A stretch of DNA of 64,000 bases from Prionailurus bengalensis (GCF_016509475.1 NC_057361.1:69419445-69483444), one strand, 5' to 3'. Positions 24,735 to 36,855 are shown, counted from the stretch's first letter. Translations and numbers: made by a program. The notes: a model not told the origin generated them from the letters alone.

Positions 24735-25599
24735 ATTTCTTGCAGAGCTGGTTTATTGGTCACAAACACCCCTAATTTTTGTTAGTCTGGGAAACTTTTT
24801 ATCTCTCCTTCTATTTTTAATGACAGCCTTGCTGGATAAAGAATTCTTGGCTGCATACTTTTCTGATTCAGCACAATGAATATATCCTGCCACTCATTTC
24901 TGGCCTGCCATGTTTCTGTGATAGGTCTGCTGCAAACCTGATTTGTCTTCTCATGTATGTTAGGGACATTTTTTTCCCTTGCTGCTTTCATGATTCTATC
25001 CTTGCCTGAGTATTTTGTGAATTTGACTATGATATGCCTTGTTGATGGTCGGTTTTTGTTGAATCTAATGGGAGTCCTCTGTGCTTCCTGGATTTTGATG
25101 TCTGTGTCTTTCCCTAGGTTAGGAAAGTTTTCCACTATGATTTGCTCACATAACCTTCTACTCTTATTTCTCTCTCTTCCTCTTCTGGAACCCCTATGCT
25201 TTTCACGTTGTTCCTTTTTAATGACTCACTGATTTCTCTAATTCTTAAGTTGTGCTCTTTTTCCTTAATCTCCCTCTTGTTTTCTGCTTCATTATTCTCC
25301 ATAAGTTTGTTCTCTATATCGCTGATTCTCTGTTCTCTCTTCATCCATCCTTGCCACTGTGTTATCTATTCGAGATTGCAGCTCAGTTATAGCATTTTTT
25401 TATTTCATCCTGACTAGCTTTTACTTCTTTTATCTCTGCAGAAAGGGATTCTAATCTATTTTCGACTCCAGCTAGTATTCTTATTACTGTGACTCTAAAT
25501 TCTGGTTCAGATATCTTGTTTGTATCTTTGTTAGGTTAAGTTCCTGGTTGTTGTTTCTTGCTGCTCTTTCTTTTGGGTTGAATTCCTTCGTTTCATCAT
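24735..25599 (-). pseudogene. L1 ORF1 remnant
   Basis: A start-like MMKRRNSTQ reads down from 25599. An open block at 24782-25135 encodes the RNA-recognition-like part (RHIIVKFTKYSGKDRI) and the start of the C-terminal domain (WQARNEWQDIF, MQPRILYPARLSLKIEGEIK). A second block at 25135-25344 covers the coiled-coil end (SDIENKLMENNEAENKREIK). Frameshifts separate the blocks. Order and content match L1 ORF1, the RNA-binding particle protein. Confidence 0.85.
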
Positions 25600-27297
25600 T
25601 TCAAAGGGAGAAAAGGAATTAATGAGGTAAAAAATAAAATTAAAAACAAAGTTAAAGTTAAAAAATAATAAAATTTACAACTTATATACAAAGACACACA
25701 CGCAAAAAAAAGAAAAAAATGATGCTAGATCCTAGGTGTGTTTTGGTCTGGGTGTTCAAATGGGCTTGATAGATTAGAGAAAAACGGGGAAATAAAAAAA
25801 AGAAAATCATTTGAATATTTGAACAAATGAATACACTGAAGTAGATTAAAATGAAATGGTGGAAGTAAAATAGAATTTGAAAAAATTTACACAAAAGTAA
25901 AAATATAGTAGAAAAAAATTAAAGAAAAATATTTTTAATAAAAATTGAAAACAAAAATGATTTTTTTCTCTTTCTGTATTCAAGGAAAAGAAAGAAACAG
26001 AAAAGAGGAAAAAGAAAAACAAAAGAAAATTAAATAGATGGACCAGTGAGCAGATTGAAATACAACTGAAATTACTTTGGTTTCCCCTAGAAGGCAAACT
26101 ATGAAGTGCTTTATAGTTCATAAACTAAGCAGGAGAGACTTATGTTCCTGAAGAACAAGGTTGGCCCAGTTGGGCAGGGCTTTGTGTAATGGCTACATTC
26201 TCCACCAGATGGCGCTGCTTAGCTTACTGGGGTGGATTGTTGTGGCATCTGTAGGTGTGTGTGAGCATGCACAAGAGTGGTGAAATGGAGTCACCCAGCT
26301 ACCCCGTGTCTAGTATCAGAATTCTGTTTTTCCCAATCAGCATTCACACACACATCCTTTGTTCTGGGCTTCCGTCTACTCCCTGCTTTTACACCGTCCA
26401 TGACCAATCCCCAGACAGACTCTTTCTTCTGAGTTTTATCTCAGTTGCGACTATGTTTCCCGACCCCTTACTTCTGAGGGACTGAAGCTTTGACGTGTTC
26501 TGCCCCTCTGCAGGAGAGTCTCACCCAGCAATGGCCAGGTGTCAGCCACATCCAGGAATGTTCCCAGGACTGTGCTGCTGCCTACACCCAGCCCGCCCAA
26601 GAAAATGTTCACATGATCATGTAGCAGCTGCATTTCAGGGATTATGGAAAATCACATAATGCATCTGGCACCAGGCTCCATCCCCAGTGACCTTGTTCCA
26701 GTACCAGTGAATGTGGTTGTTCTCCTGGTTCCACTGAAGCCTTTGCCTTTGGGGGAGTCACACAGGCTCTACCAGGTGTCCTCCCAGCAGGGGAGCCAGC
26801 TCTCCCTGTGTGCCCCAAAGACCTCTGGACTTCACTGTGCTCCTGGGGATTTGCTCTTCTCACCAGAGCACCTCTAGGTATTGAGCTGTGGAGTTTCAGA
26901 CTCTGCACTCCCACTGTTTATAGAGTCTTAATGGAATTTAAACCCTCTCCTTTCTCCTTTCTCCCTCTTTAGTTCAGTCCCTGTGGCTTTTTCCACTTTC
27001 TCTCCAGCTGCTTTTGAGTGGATGCTTTTCCCATATTCTCCCTTCCCCCCTCCATCTCCATCCTCTATCTGCATGCAAAAGCGGCTCCTTGCCACCTGCA
27101 GCTTTTCACTCCCTCAGTTCACCTCTCTGTGCTGCCTACCTGCTGAATTCTGTGGTTCAGATTGTGCAGATTGTTGTGTTAATCCTCAGATTGGTTTTCT
27201 AGGTGTACAGCATGGTTTGGTGTTGGTCTGGCTATATTTCATGGATGTGAGACACAAAAACAACTTCCATGCTGTTCCTCCATCTTGGCTCCTCCTC
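25600..27297 (-). promoter_or_regulatory. 5' UTR of the full-length older L1
   Basis: About 1.7 kb between ORF1 and the element's 5' end. The ORF1-proximal 500 bp is A-rich on the plus strand, and the distal 1.2 kb is mixed to GC-moderate. The inverted 5' end carries AAGATGGAGG, an imperfect YY1-type AAGATGG core near 27283-27294. This is the L1 internal promoter region by position. Activity is doubtful given the age of the copy. Confidence 0.65.
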
Positions 27298-28295
27298 CCT
27301 CCAGATTTTGAAAGTAGTGGGTTCATGAAGAAAAGGTCCTGTGATTCCCTATACCTCAGTGTTCCGTGTTCATCAGAAGTAGGTGCTTCAGGAGTATCTC
27401 TTACGTGTGCTTCATGTGCCCTGCTGTTGTGGCTGAGCTGCATTTGCCTTCAGTCCAAATGTCTGCAACAGCCCACTTTGCCTATTGTGGGCAAGGTTTG
27501 GTCCTTTTGCTGACAAAAGGCCAATTAGGGCTGCTGTGAACTTGTAGTTGTGCAGTGTCAGCAATCTGACCAGATGCCTACTTTTAGCCCATCTGTTGGG
27601 GCAGCATTTGCATGATTCTGCAGGGTGCTCTCTGTGCTTTGTCCCCTGAGAGTTTTTATTGGTGGGCAGAGTCAGCAGTCAGACCAGGTGCCTGCCCCCA
27701 ATCCATCTGCCAGGGCTACCACACTCTGTCTTTGTGCTGCCCCCTGAGAGATTTTATTGTTGGGTGGGCCAGCAGTCAAATCAGATGTCAGTCTGCTGAG
27801 GCTGTAATCTAACTGAAGTGTGTGGTTATCTTCCCCTCTCCCCAGGGAAGGTGTTAATTTGGAGTGTGGCATGTCTTTGGCAGGGCTGCTTACAGTATGT
27901 GATGCATCAGGAACTGCACTGGAGGGGCTCCTATGGAGTGGGATGGGTTAGATAGAGGGGCTCTTCCAGAGACCTGCTAGGGACAGAGCACATGGTGTGA
28001 GCAAGGTAGTTGGAGAATGTTCATATTCCTTTCTGCAAGTGTCCAGCTATCTAGGCTGAAGGAGGAGAGAAATGGTGCCTTCCAGCTATTTTGTTCTTGG
28101 AGACGTCTTCTAGAATACCCAATCCCTCCAATATACTTTCTGAAATGAGTAAATAATCAAAAATATTCTCTAGGTGCTTTTCAAACTGCTGCTTGTATGC
28201 TTTATCTTCATGAGGTTGATTGTTATACTCTCTTTTAAAGGGTAGGGACTCAGTTTCCTATTACTCTCCAGATTTCCTAGAGCTGAGCCAACTGA
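27298..28295 (-). mobile_element. Old L1 host element, 5' UTR segment
   Basis: Resumes the host L1 after the full-length insertion. Blocks such as AAAGTAGTGGGTTCATGAAG, GCCCTGCTGTTGTGGCTGAG and AAACTGCTGCTTGTATGC are typical of old mammalian L1 5' UTRs read in inverse. With 14149-16760 and 19303-21133 it makes about 5.4 kb of one L1. The block ends near 28295 where a CAN-SINE begins. Confidence 0.78.
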
Positions 28296-28520
28296 TTTTT
28301 TAAAAGCTTTCTTTAATGTTTATTTATTTTTGAAGGAGAGAGAGACAGGGAATGAGCGGGGGAGGGGCAGAGAGAGAGGGAGGCACAGAATCTTAAGCAG
28401 GCTCCAGCCTCTGAGCTGTCAGCACAGAGCCTGACATGAGGCTCAAACCCATGAGTCATGAGATCATGACCTGAGTCAAAGTCGGACACTGAACCAACTG
28501 AGCCACCCAGGTGCCCCAAA
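28296..28520 (-). repeat. CAN-SINE
   Basis: Minus-strand SINE with a T-rich tail (TTTTTTAAAAGCTTTCTTTA), the GAGAGAGAC region and the inverted head GAGCCACCCAGGTGCCCC. A possible short TSD is CCAACTGA at 28288-28295 and CCAATTGA at 28521-28528. It lies at the junction between the old L1 5' UTR and the next ancient L1. Confidence 0.9.
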
Positions 28521-29058
28521 ACCAATTGAGTGTTATAGTTTTTGCAGTAATATAATATATAACTTAAAATTTCATATTTTAATGATTTTTAATATATAAT
28601 TTAAAATTTTGTATTTAATGATTTTAAATATACAGTTACGTGGCATTAATTACATTTTAAATATTCTACAACCATCACCACTACCCGGTTCCAACACTTT
28701 TTCATCATTCCAAGCAGACACTCCACACAATTAAACAATAGCTCCCTATTGTCCATTCTCTGTTGTCTCTGGTAAACTCTATATTTTTACTTAATAAATA
28801 TGTGTATTTCAGATATTTCATGTAAGTGGAAACATGCAATAGTCATCTTTAATGGCTGGTTTATTTCATTTAGCATAATGTATTCAATGTTGCCCATATT
28901 GTAGCATTATTAGAACTTCATTCCTTCTTATTACTGAAGAATATTCTGCAGAGTGTATATATCTAATTTTTTTTACCCATTTATCTAATGATAGATACTA
29001 GGTTGTTGACTGTTGTCGGAAAGACTACCATAAAAATTGGCATATAAATATCTGTTTG

Positions 29059-29265
29059 AGGGGTGCCTGCATGGCTCAGTTGGCTAAATGACCCTCGATT
29101 TCAGCTCAGTTCATGACCTCAGGGTCGTGAGACTGAGCCCCACTTCAGGCTCTGCACTGAGCATGGAGTCTCCTTAAGATTCTCTCCCTCTCGCTCTGCC
29201 CCTCCCCTGCTTGCTCATGCTCTGTGTCTAAAAAAACAAAACAAACAAACAAACAAACAAACAAA
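29059..29265 (+). repeat. CAN-SINE with (AAAC)n tail
   Basis: Starts GGGGTGCCTGCATGGCTCAG and ends in CAAACAAACAAACAAACAAA (about 29239-29266). A short GGCATATA is present on both sides (29038-29045 and about 29268-29275), so a TSD is plausible. Confidence 0.9.
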
Positions 29266-29895
29266 AACAGGCATATACATGTATATCTCTGTCTGATTCC
29301 ATGTTTTCACTACCTTTAGTTATATCTCTAGGAGTGGAGTTGTTCCATATAATATTCTGTAACTTTTTGGGAAACCATAAAACTGTTTCTGTAGCAGATT
29401 CACCATTTTACATTCACACCAATAATGTATAAGGGTTTGAGCTTCTCCACATTTCACCATTATTTTCAATTTACATTTGTTATAGCCATCCTAATTGGTG
29501 TAAAGTGGTATCCAATCCTGGTTTTGACTTGCATTTTCCTAGTAGCTAATGTTAAAGTCCTTCTCATGTGCTTATTGGTCATTTTACATATTTTTTTTTG
29601 AGAAATGTTCATTAGAATTCCTTTGCACATTTTTTATATTTTTGTTATTATTGAAATTTAGGAGTTTTTATATTTCTATATATTAACAACTCCTTACCAA
29701 ATACATTAATGTAAATACTCTAGGTTATCTTTTCACTTTCTTGATAATGTGTTTTAATATAAATGTGTTTAATTTTGATGAAGTACAATTTATCTTTTGG
29801 TGTTGTTGCCTCTGCTTTGGGTGTCATATCTGAGAATTCATTGCCAAATAAAAAGCTATAACACTTTACCTTTATTTTCTTAATTTAACTTTTAG

Positions 29896-30086
29896 GGACA
29901 CCTAGGTGGTTCAGTTGGTTAAGTGTCCAACTTCAGCCCAAGTCATAATCTTGCAGTTAATGGATTTGAGTCCCCTGTCATGCTCTGGATCCCCCTTTAG
30001 ATTCTGTGTCTTCCTCTCTCTCTGTCCCTCCCTAGCTTGTACTCTTTCTCAAAAGTAAATAAACACTAAAATTTAAAAAAAAAGAA
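29896..30086 (+). repeat. CAN-SINE with perfect 14-bp TSD
   Basis: Starts GGACACCTAGGTGGTTCAGT and ends in AAATTTAAAAAAAAAGAA. The TSD AATTTAACTTTTAG is at 29882-29895 and 30087-30100. The body has diverged considerably although the TSD is intact. Confidence 0.93.
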
Positions 30087-30944
30087 AATTTAACTTTTAG
30101 CTTTTATATTTAGGTCATTAAGCCATTGATCATATTTTTATATATAATGTGAATTAGGCACCCAACTTTATTATTTTTAATGTGGAAATACACTTATCCC
30201 AGTACCCTTTGTCAAAGAAAGTATTCTTTCTCACTTGAATAGAATTGGCACCCTTATTGAAAATCCAAACAAAATACTTGGTCACCGATGTATGTGTTAT
30301 TTCTGAACTCTCAACCACATTCCATTTGAATTTATGTCAGTCCACACTGTTCGTATTCCCGTACTTGAAGAGTGAGCCCTTCAAATTTTCTGTCATTTTA
30401 ATTATTGTTTTGCTGATGGAAGGCCCCTCAGAATTCCATGTTATATTGATGATCATGTTAAAAAAATTTTTACATAAAAGGCTATTGAAATTTTGATAAA
30501 ATTTCATTGAATTTTACTTCAATTATGTCTGGATTGCTTTGGGTAGTATTGATCTATTAGCAATATTGTGTTTTCCAACTCATGAATGAGAATGTATACC
30601 CATTTGTTCATGTCTTTAATTTCTTTCAGCAATATTTTATAGTTTTCAGTATAGAAGACAAACTTTCTTACTTAAATTTATCCCTAGATATTCTATTCTA
30701 TTGTACTCTATTCTATTCTATTCTAATTATATTATTATATTCTATTATTATATTATATACATTAATTTTCTTAATTTATTGCTCATTAAAAAGAGCATAG
30801 TAGATTTTTGTGTATTGCTCCTCTAATCTTCAAAATTACTGGATATTTTTGTTAACTTTAGTAGCTTATTTGTAAGTTCCTTGGAATTTTCTATATACAG
30901 GATCATGTCATATATGAATATTGATTTCTTCATTTCTTTTTTTC

Positions 30945-31167
30945 AGTTAAGTTTTTTAATTTTTATTTAAATTTCAGTTAGTTAACAGGCAGTGTAATAT
31001 TAGTTACACGTGCACAATATATTTGTGTAAAATTCAGCACTAACATACAACACTCTGCATCATTTAAAGTGCACTCCTTAATCCCCATCACCTATTTAAA
31101 CCACCCCCCTGGCCACATTCAGCCTGGTAACCACCACTTTGTTCTCTGTATTTAAGAGTCTGTTTTG

Positions 31168-31206
<39 letters not shown>

Positions 31207-31722
31207 TCTTCTTCTTCTTCCTTGTGCTCATTTTGTTTTGTTTCTTAAGTTCCACATATTAGTGAAATAATATGGAATTTGTCTTTCCCTGACAGACTTA
31301 TTTCACTTAGCATAATGCTGTCTAACTCCATCCAGGTAGTTGCAAATGGCAAGATTTCATTCTTTTTTTATGGGTGAGTAATAATCCATTGTGTATATAT
31401 ATATATATACCACATCTTCTTTATCCATTCATCACTCAGTGGACATTTAGGCTGTTTCCATAATTTGGCTATTGAAGATAATTCTGCTAAAACATCAGGG
31501 TGCACCTATTTCAATGATAATTTTTGCACTACTTGGGTAAATACCTAGTACTGCAAATTCTGGATTTCAGGGTAGTTCTATTATTAGCTTTTTGAGGACC
31601 CCCCATAAGGTTTTCCAAGGTGGCTGCACCAGTTTGCATTCCTAACAATGGTCCAAGAGGGTTCCCCTTTCTCCACAGTCTCACCAACACCTGTTCTTTC
31701 TTGTGTTGTTGATGTTAGCCAT
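30945..31722 (-). mobile_element. Main 3' segment of a second 5'-inverted L1
   Basis: Inverted L1 3' UTR (TTTCAGTTAGTTAACAGGCA; (TC)n then (TTC)n at 31172-31220; an AT run at 31392-31409) into the ORF2 C-terminal region, ending near 31722 at about residue 1165. The following 1.7 kb is L1 on the opposite strand, so the two parts form one insertion with an inverted 5' part. Confidence 0.85.
31172..31220 (+). repeat. (TC)n and (TTC)n microsatellite
   Basis: About 17 TC units run directly into about five TTC units, in the L1 3' UTR at the same site as the (TC)n at 13504-13551. Confidence 0.93.
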
Positions 31723-33420
31723 GACAACTTGGAATAAATGGATAAATTCCAAGAAATATATAAACTACCACAACTGAAATGGAAATAAATAGAAAATTTG
31801 AACATACCCAAAATGAGGAAATAAATTGAATCAGTATTCAAAAAACTCTCAACAAACAAAACTCCAGGGCCAGGTGGCTTCACAGGAGAATTCTACCAAA
31901 TATTTAATGAAAAGTTAATACCTATTTGCAACCTATTGCAAAATATATAAAACAAAGGAAAACTTCCAAATGTATTCAATGAGACCAACATTACCCTGAA
32001 ACCACAAGCAGATAAAAACACCACTAAAAAAGGGGACTATAAGCCAGTATCCCTGATGAACACACATGCAAAACTTCTGAAGAAAATACCAGTAAACTTA
32101 ATTAAACAATACACTTAAAAAATCATTCAGCATGATCGACTGTGATTTATTCCAGAGTTGCAAAGCTGACTTAATATTTGCAAGTAAATCAACATGATAA
32201 TCACATTAATAAAGGAAAGAATGTGAACCATTGGATCACCTCAATAGATACAGAAAAAACACCTCACAAATTATAATATCCATTAATAATAAAAACCTTT
32301 AATGAAGTAGGGTTAAAGGGAACATATCTCAACATAATAAAGGCCATATATGAAAACCCCACAATTAATATCATCTTCAGTGGGGAACAATTAAGATCTT
32401 TTCTTCTAGTCAGGAACAAAACAAGGATGTCCATTGTCACCACTGTTATTTGAAATAGTTTTGGAATCCTAGCCACAGCAACCAGACAACAAAAATAAAT
32501 AAAAGCCATCCAAATCAGCAAGCAAAAAGTAAAAGTTTCACTATTTTCAAATGAGTACTTTTTGATATATATATTTAATATTTAAATATTTAACATATAA
32601 AACATGAAAGACTCCACCAAAACCCTGCCAGAACTCATACCCAAATTCAGTAAAGTTGCAGGATACCAAATCAACATACAGAAATTGGTTGCATTTCTAA
32701 ACACCTGTAATGAAGCAGTATAAAGAGATATTAAAGAATGAATCCAATTTACAATTGCACCAAAAAACATTAAGATACCAAGAAGAAACCTAACCAAAAA
32801 GGTGAAAGACCTGTACTCTAAAAAACTATAAAATACTGATGAAAGAAAATGAAGGAAACACAATAATGGAAGGATATCCCATGCTTGTAAATTGGAAGAT
32901 TAAATACTGTAAAAAGTCTATACTACCCAAAGCACTCTACAAAATGGAATTCTTATCAAAACACCAACAGCATTTTCCCCAGAACATTAAGAAACAATTC
33001 TAAATATTGTATAAAAACACAAAAGATCCAGAATAGTGAAAGCAATCCTAAAGACGAAAAACAAGGCTGGAGGCGTCACAAATCCAGACATCAAGTTATA
33101 TTACAAAGCCGTAGTGATCAAAACAATATGGTACCAGCAGAAATGTAGTCATATAGATGAATGGAACAGAATAGAAAACTCAGCAACAAACCCACAACTA
33201 TATAGTAAATTAATATTCACCAAAACAGGAAAGAACATCCAATGTGAAATAGACTGTCTCTTCAACAAATGGTGTTGGGAAAACTGAACAGCAGCATACA
33301 AAATAATGAAACAGGACCACTTTCTTACATCATACACAAAACTAAATTTAAAGTGGATTAAATACCTAAATGCGAGACCTGAAACCATAAAAATCTTAGA
33401 AGAAAATACAGGCAGTAATA
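31723..33420 (+). mobile_element. Inverted 5' segment of the L1 (ORF2 about residues 480-1030)
   Basis: Plus-strand ORF2: KLPQLK-type at about 31765, SPGPGGFTGEFYQ-like near 31870, the RT region near 32400-32560 and QWNRIENSAT to NKWCWEN near 33160-33290. The end near residue 1030 approaches, with a gap of about 135 residues, the starting residue of the minus-strand part (about 1165). That is expected for twin priming with a breakpoint deletion. The FADD block is degenerate (SLFSNEY near 32535). Many stops. Confidence 0.83.
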
Positions 33421-33604
33421 CTTAATTTCTTATTTAAATATCTTTTATTTCTTTTACTTGCTTCATTGCTCTGGTTAGGACTTTTAGTACAATGTTGAAT
33501 AACAGTAGTGAAAGTGGGCATTCTTGAATTATTCCTGATTGTATAGAGAAATGTTTTCATCCTTCATCATTAAGTTTGATGTCAACTCTAAGAATGTTTT
33601 ATAT
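33421..33604 (-). mobile_element. Ancient L1 (L1M-type), RT fragment
   Basis: Inverted ORF2 RT sequence (TTGCTCTGGTTAGGACTTTT, AATAACAGTAGTGAAAGTGG). It appears to continue the ancient L1 at 28529-30944 that was split by the 5'-inverted L1. Confidence 0.7.
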
Positions 33605-34261
33605 TTTATTATTTTTATTTTTTTCTTTTTTTGAACTGTAGTATAGTTAACATGCATTGTTATATTAGTTTCAAGTGCACAATATAATGATTCAACCATT
33701 CTATATATTACTCAGTGCTCATCAAGATAAATGTACTCTTAATCCACTTCATCTGTTTCACTCATTCCCCCACTCGCTGCCCTCTGGCAACAATCAGTTT
33801 ATTCTCTGTGTTTAAGATTCTGTTTTTTGGTTTATCCTTTTTCTTGTTTGTTTTGTTTCATAAATTTTACATGAGTAAAATCATATGGAATTGTCATTCT
33901 CTATCTGACTTCTTTCACTTAGCATTGTACCCTGTAGGTCCATCCATGTTGTTTCAAATGGCAAGATATTATTCTTTTTCATGAATAATATTTCATTATA
34001 TACAAATGTCTTGTTTACATATTCATTTCTGGATGGACATTTTAGTTTCTTCCGTATCTGGATAATGGTACAATAAATATAGATGTGCATATATTTTTAA
34101 ATTACTGTTTTCATTTTCTTTGATAAATAATAGTGAAATTGCTAGATGATATGGTAATTGTTTTTCTAAGTTTTTGGGAGTCTCTATACTGTTTTCCAAA
34201 GTGGCTGCACCAGTTTTCATTCCCATCCTGAGTGCACAAGAGTACATTTCGTCCACACCCC
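33605..34261 (-). mobile_element. 5'-truncated L1 3' end
   Basis: Starts with a T-rich inverted tail (33605-33632), then the L1 3' UTR (TATAGTTAACATGCATTGTT, TTTCACTTAGCATTGTACCC) and the ORF2 C-terminus up to about 34261, where the match switches to a different ORF2 region. Decayed. Confidence 0.82.
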
Positions 34262-34595
34262 CATGCTTTGCTTTTTCTAATTCTTTCAAGTGTAAATTTG
34301 GATTTTTTATTTGAGATTTCATATCTTTTATACTGCAGACATTTACTGCTATAAACTTTCTTCTGAGTGCTGTCTTCATTGCATTGCAAATTTTGGTATG
34401 CTTTACTTTTATTTTCACTAATGTCAAACAAACTATGTTCTAAATTACCAAGTAATTTCTCCTCTAACCCATTGGATATTTACTTGTGTGCTGTTCAATT
34501 TGCATACATTTTGTTTTGTTTGTTTTCTCTCTGTTATTTTCCATAGCTTCATTTTATGTGAAGATAATTTTATGGTATCATTATTTTAAAATGTA
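34262..34595 (-). mobile_element. Ancient L1 fragment (ORF2, between endonuclease and RT)
   Basis: Inverted sequence such as CAAGTGTAAATTTGGATTTT and TTACTGCTATAAACTTTCTT, the old-L1 counterpart of ORF2 about residues 270-360. It is probably another piece of the L1M-type host. Confidence 0.6.
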
Positions 34596-35202
34596 TTTAT
34601 TTATTTATGTATTTATTTATTATTGTTAAGTTTTAAAAAATTCAGTTACTTAGCATACAGGATTTATTATATTAGTTTCAGGTGTACAATGTAGCGACTC
34701 AAAATTTCCATATATTACCCACTGCTCATCAGGACAAGTTCACTTATTAATTTCCATCACCTATTTAACCCATCCTGTATCCCCTTCCCCTCTGGTAACC
34801 ATTACTTTGTTCTCTATAACTAGGAGGTTATTTATGGATTTTTCTCTCTCTCTCTGCCTTTTGTTCCCATTTGCTCAATTGTTTTGTTTCTTAAATTTAA
34901 CATATGAGTGAAGTCATATGGTATTTTTCTTATTCTGACTGACTTATTTTGCTTAGCAGGATATTTTCTTGTTCCATTCACATCATTACAACTGGCAAGA
35001 TTTCATTGTTTTATGGCTGAATAATTTTCCATTTCATGTATATACATCTTCTTTATCCATTCATGATGTAATGGACACTTGCCCTAATTCCATATCTTGA
35101 TTTGTATTTCCCTGATGATGAGTGATGTTCAACTTTTTTTTATGGGTCTTTCAGCCATCTGGATGTCTATTCATATCTTCTGCCTATTTCTTCACTGGAT
35201 TA

Positions 35203-35204
<2 letters not shown>

Positions 35205-35248
<44 letters not shown>
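35205..35248 (+). repeat. (TG)n microsatellite at a deletion junction
   Basis: About 22 uninterrupted TG units placed exactly between two L1 ORF2 regions that are normally about 1.6 kb apart. Confidence 0.95.
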
Positions 35249-36630
35249 GAGTTTGATCAAGGCAATGATGGCTTCATGGAATGAGTTTGGAAGTTTTCCT
35301 TCCATTTCTATTTTTTTGGAACAGCTTGAGAATAATATGTATTATCTCTGCTTTAAATGTCTGGTAGAATTACCCTGGAAAGCCATCTGGCTCAGGACTC
35401 TTATTTGTTGGGAGATTTTTATAACTGATTGCATTTCTTTGCTGCTTATGGGTCTGTTCAAATTTTCTATTTCTTCCTGTTTGAGTTTTGGTAGTGTGTG
35501 AATGTCTAGGAATTTGTCTATTTTTTCCAGATTGCTCAATTTTTTGGCATATAATTTTTCACAGGATTCTCTAATAACTGCATTTCTTGGGTGTTAGTTG
35601 TGATTACTCCTCTTTCATTTGTGATTTTATCTATTGGGCTCATCTCTATTTTCTTTTTGAGAAGTATGGATAAGGGTTTATAAATTTTGTTTATTCTTTC
35701 AAAAAATCAGCTTTTAGATTCATTGATTTGCTCTACTGTTTTGTGGATTCTGTATTGTTTATTTCTCACCTAAGTTTTATTATTTTCTTCTGCTGGCTTT
35801 GGGCTTTCTTTGATGCTGTCTTTCTAGTTCCTTTAGTCATGAGGTTAGGTTGTGTTTGGTACCTTTCTTGATTCTTGAGATAGGCCTGAATTGTAATATA
35901 TTTTCCTCTCAGGACTGCCTTTGCTTCATCTCAAAGGGTTTTTATTGTTGTGTTTTCATTTTCATTTGCTTCCATATATATTTTTTAATTTCTTCTTTAA
36001 TTTCCTGGTTGATCCATTCATTCTTTAGTAGGATGTCCTTTACCCGCCACATATTTGGGGACTTTCCAAAATTTTCTTGTGATTGATTTCAATTTTCATA
36101 GTGTTGTGATTTGAAAATATGCATGATATGATCTCAATCCTTTTATACTTGTTGAGGGCTGATTTGTGAACCAGTATGTGATCTACTTAGGAGAATGTTC
36201 CATGGGCACTTGAGAAGACTGTGTATTCTACTGCTTTTGGATGAAAAGTTCTGAATATATGTGTTAAGTCCATCTGGTCCAATGAGGCTGTCATTTCGAG
36301 CCATTGTTTCCTTAATGATTTTCTGCCTATATGATCTGTCCAATGTTTAAATGGAGTATTAAAGTACCCTAGAATAAATATATTATTATCTATACATTTA
36401 TGTTTATTATTAATTTATTTATATATTTGGGTGTCCTACATTGGAGACATAAATATTCACAATTGTTAGATATTGGTGAATAGTACTCTTAATTATGATA
36501 TAATGCAATTCTCCATCTCTTGTTATGTCTTTGTTTTAAAATCTAGTTTGTCTGATTTAAGTAGAGCTACTCTGGCTTTCTTTTGAAGTCCAGTAGCATG
36601 ATAGATGGTTCTTCATCCCCTTACTTTCAA

Positions 36631-36855
36631 TCTGCAGGTGTCTTCAGGTCTAAAATGTATCTCTTATAAGCAGCATATGGATGGATCTTGTTTTTTTTTA
36701 TCCATTATGATACCCTATGTATTTTGATTGGGGCATTGAATCATCTGCAGGTGTCTTCAGGTCTAAAATGTATCTTTTATAAGCAGCATATGGATGGATC
36801 TTGTTTTTTTTATCCATTATGATACCCTATGTATTTTGATTGGGGCATTGAATCC
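36631..36855 (+). repeat. 113-bp tandem duplication inside L1
   Basis: Two adjacent near-identical units, 36631-36743 and 36744-36855, each beginning TCTGCAGGTGTCTTCAGGTC. They differ by one T in a T-run and one base in ATCTCTTATAAG/ATCTTTTATAAG. The unit lies in the inverted endonuclease N-terminal region and includes the CCLQETHF-equivalent segment. Confidence 0.95.

Larger units (their letters stand above)
21134..27297 (-). mobile_element. Full-length older L1 inserted into the host L1
   Basis: Minus-strand L1 with a T-rich inverted tail at 21134-21152, the 3' UTR (with (TG)n at 21501-21535), ORF2, ORF1, an A-rich part of the 5' UTR (25600-26100) and a 5' end with the inverted GCCAAGATGGAGGAACAGC near 27276-27294. 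The TSD is CCTCCGGATTTT at 21122-21133 and CCTCCAGATTTT at 27298-27309, with one mismatch. The host L1 5' UTR reads through across the TSD. The element is 6.16 kb although it has lost an RT segment near 22540. Confidence 0.92.
28529..30944 (-). mobile_element. Ancient L1 (L1M-type), 3' part, interrupted by two SINEs
   Basis: Diverged inverted L1: CATCACCACTACCCGGTTCC and CATTTAGCATAATGTATTC in the 3' UTR, then ORF2 C-terminal sequence (TGGATTGCTTTGGGTAGTAT near 30530; TATAGTTTTCAGTATAGAAG near 30640). CAN-SINEs are inserted at 29059-29265 and 29896-30086. An ATTCT/TATTA simple-repeat patch is at 30694-30770. The element continues at 33421-33604 after another L1 insertion. Confidence 0.8.

Noticed and set aside
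26983..27513. A 176-codon plus-strand frame in the 5' UTR of the older full-length L1.
   Set aside because: It spans the L1 5' end and the TSD into the host L1. No recognisable domain and no second copy here.
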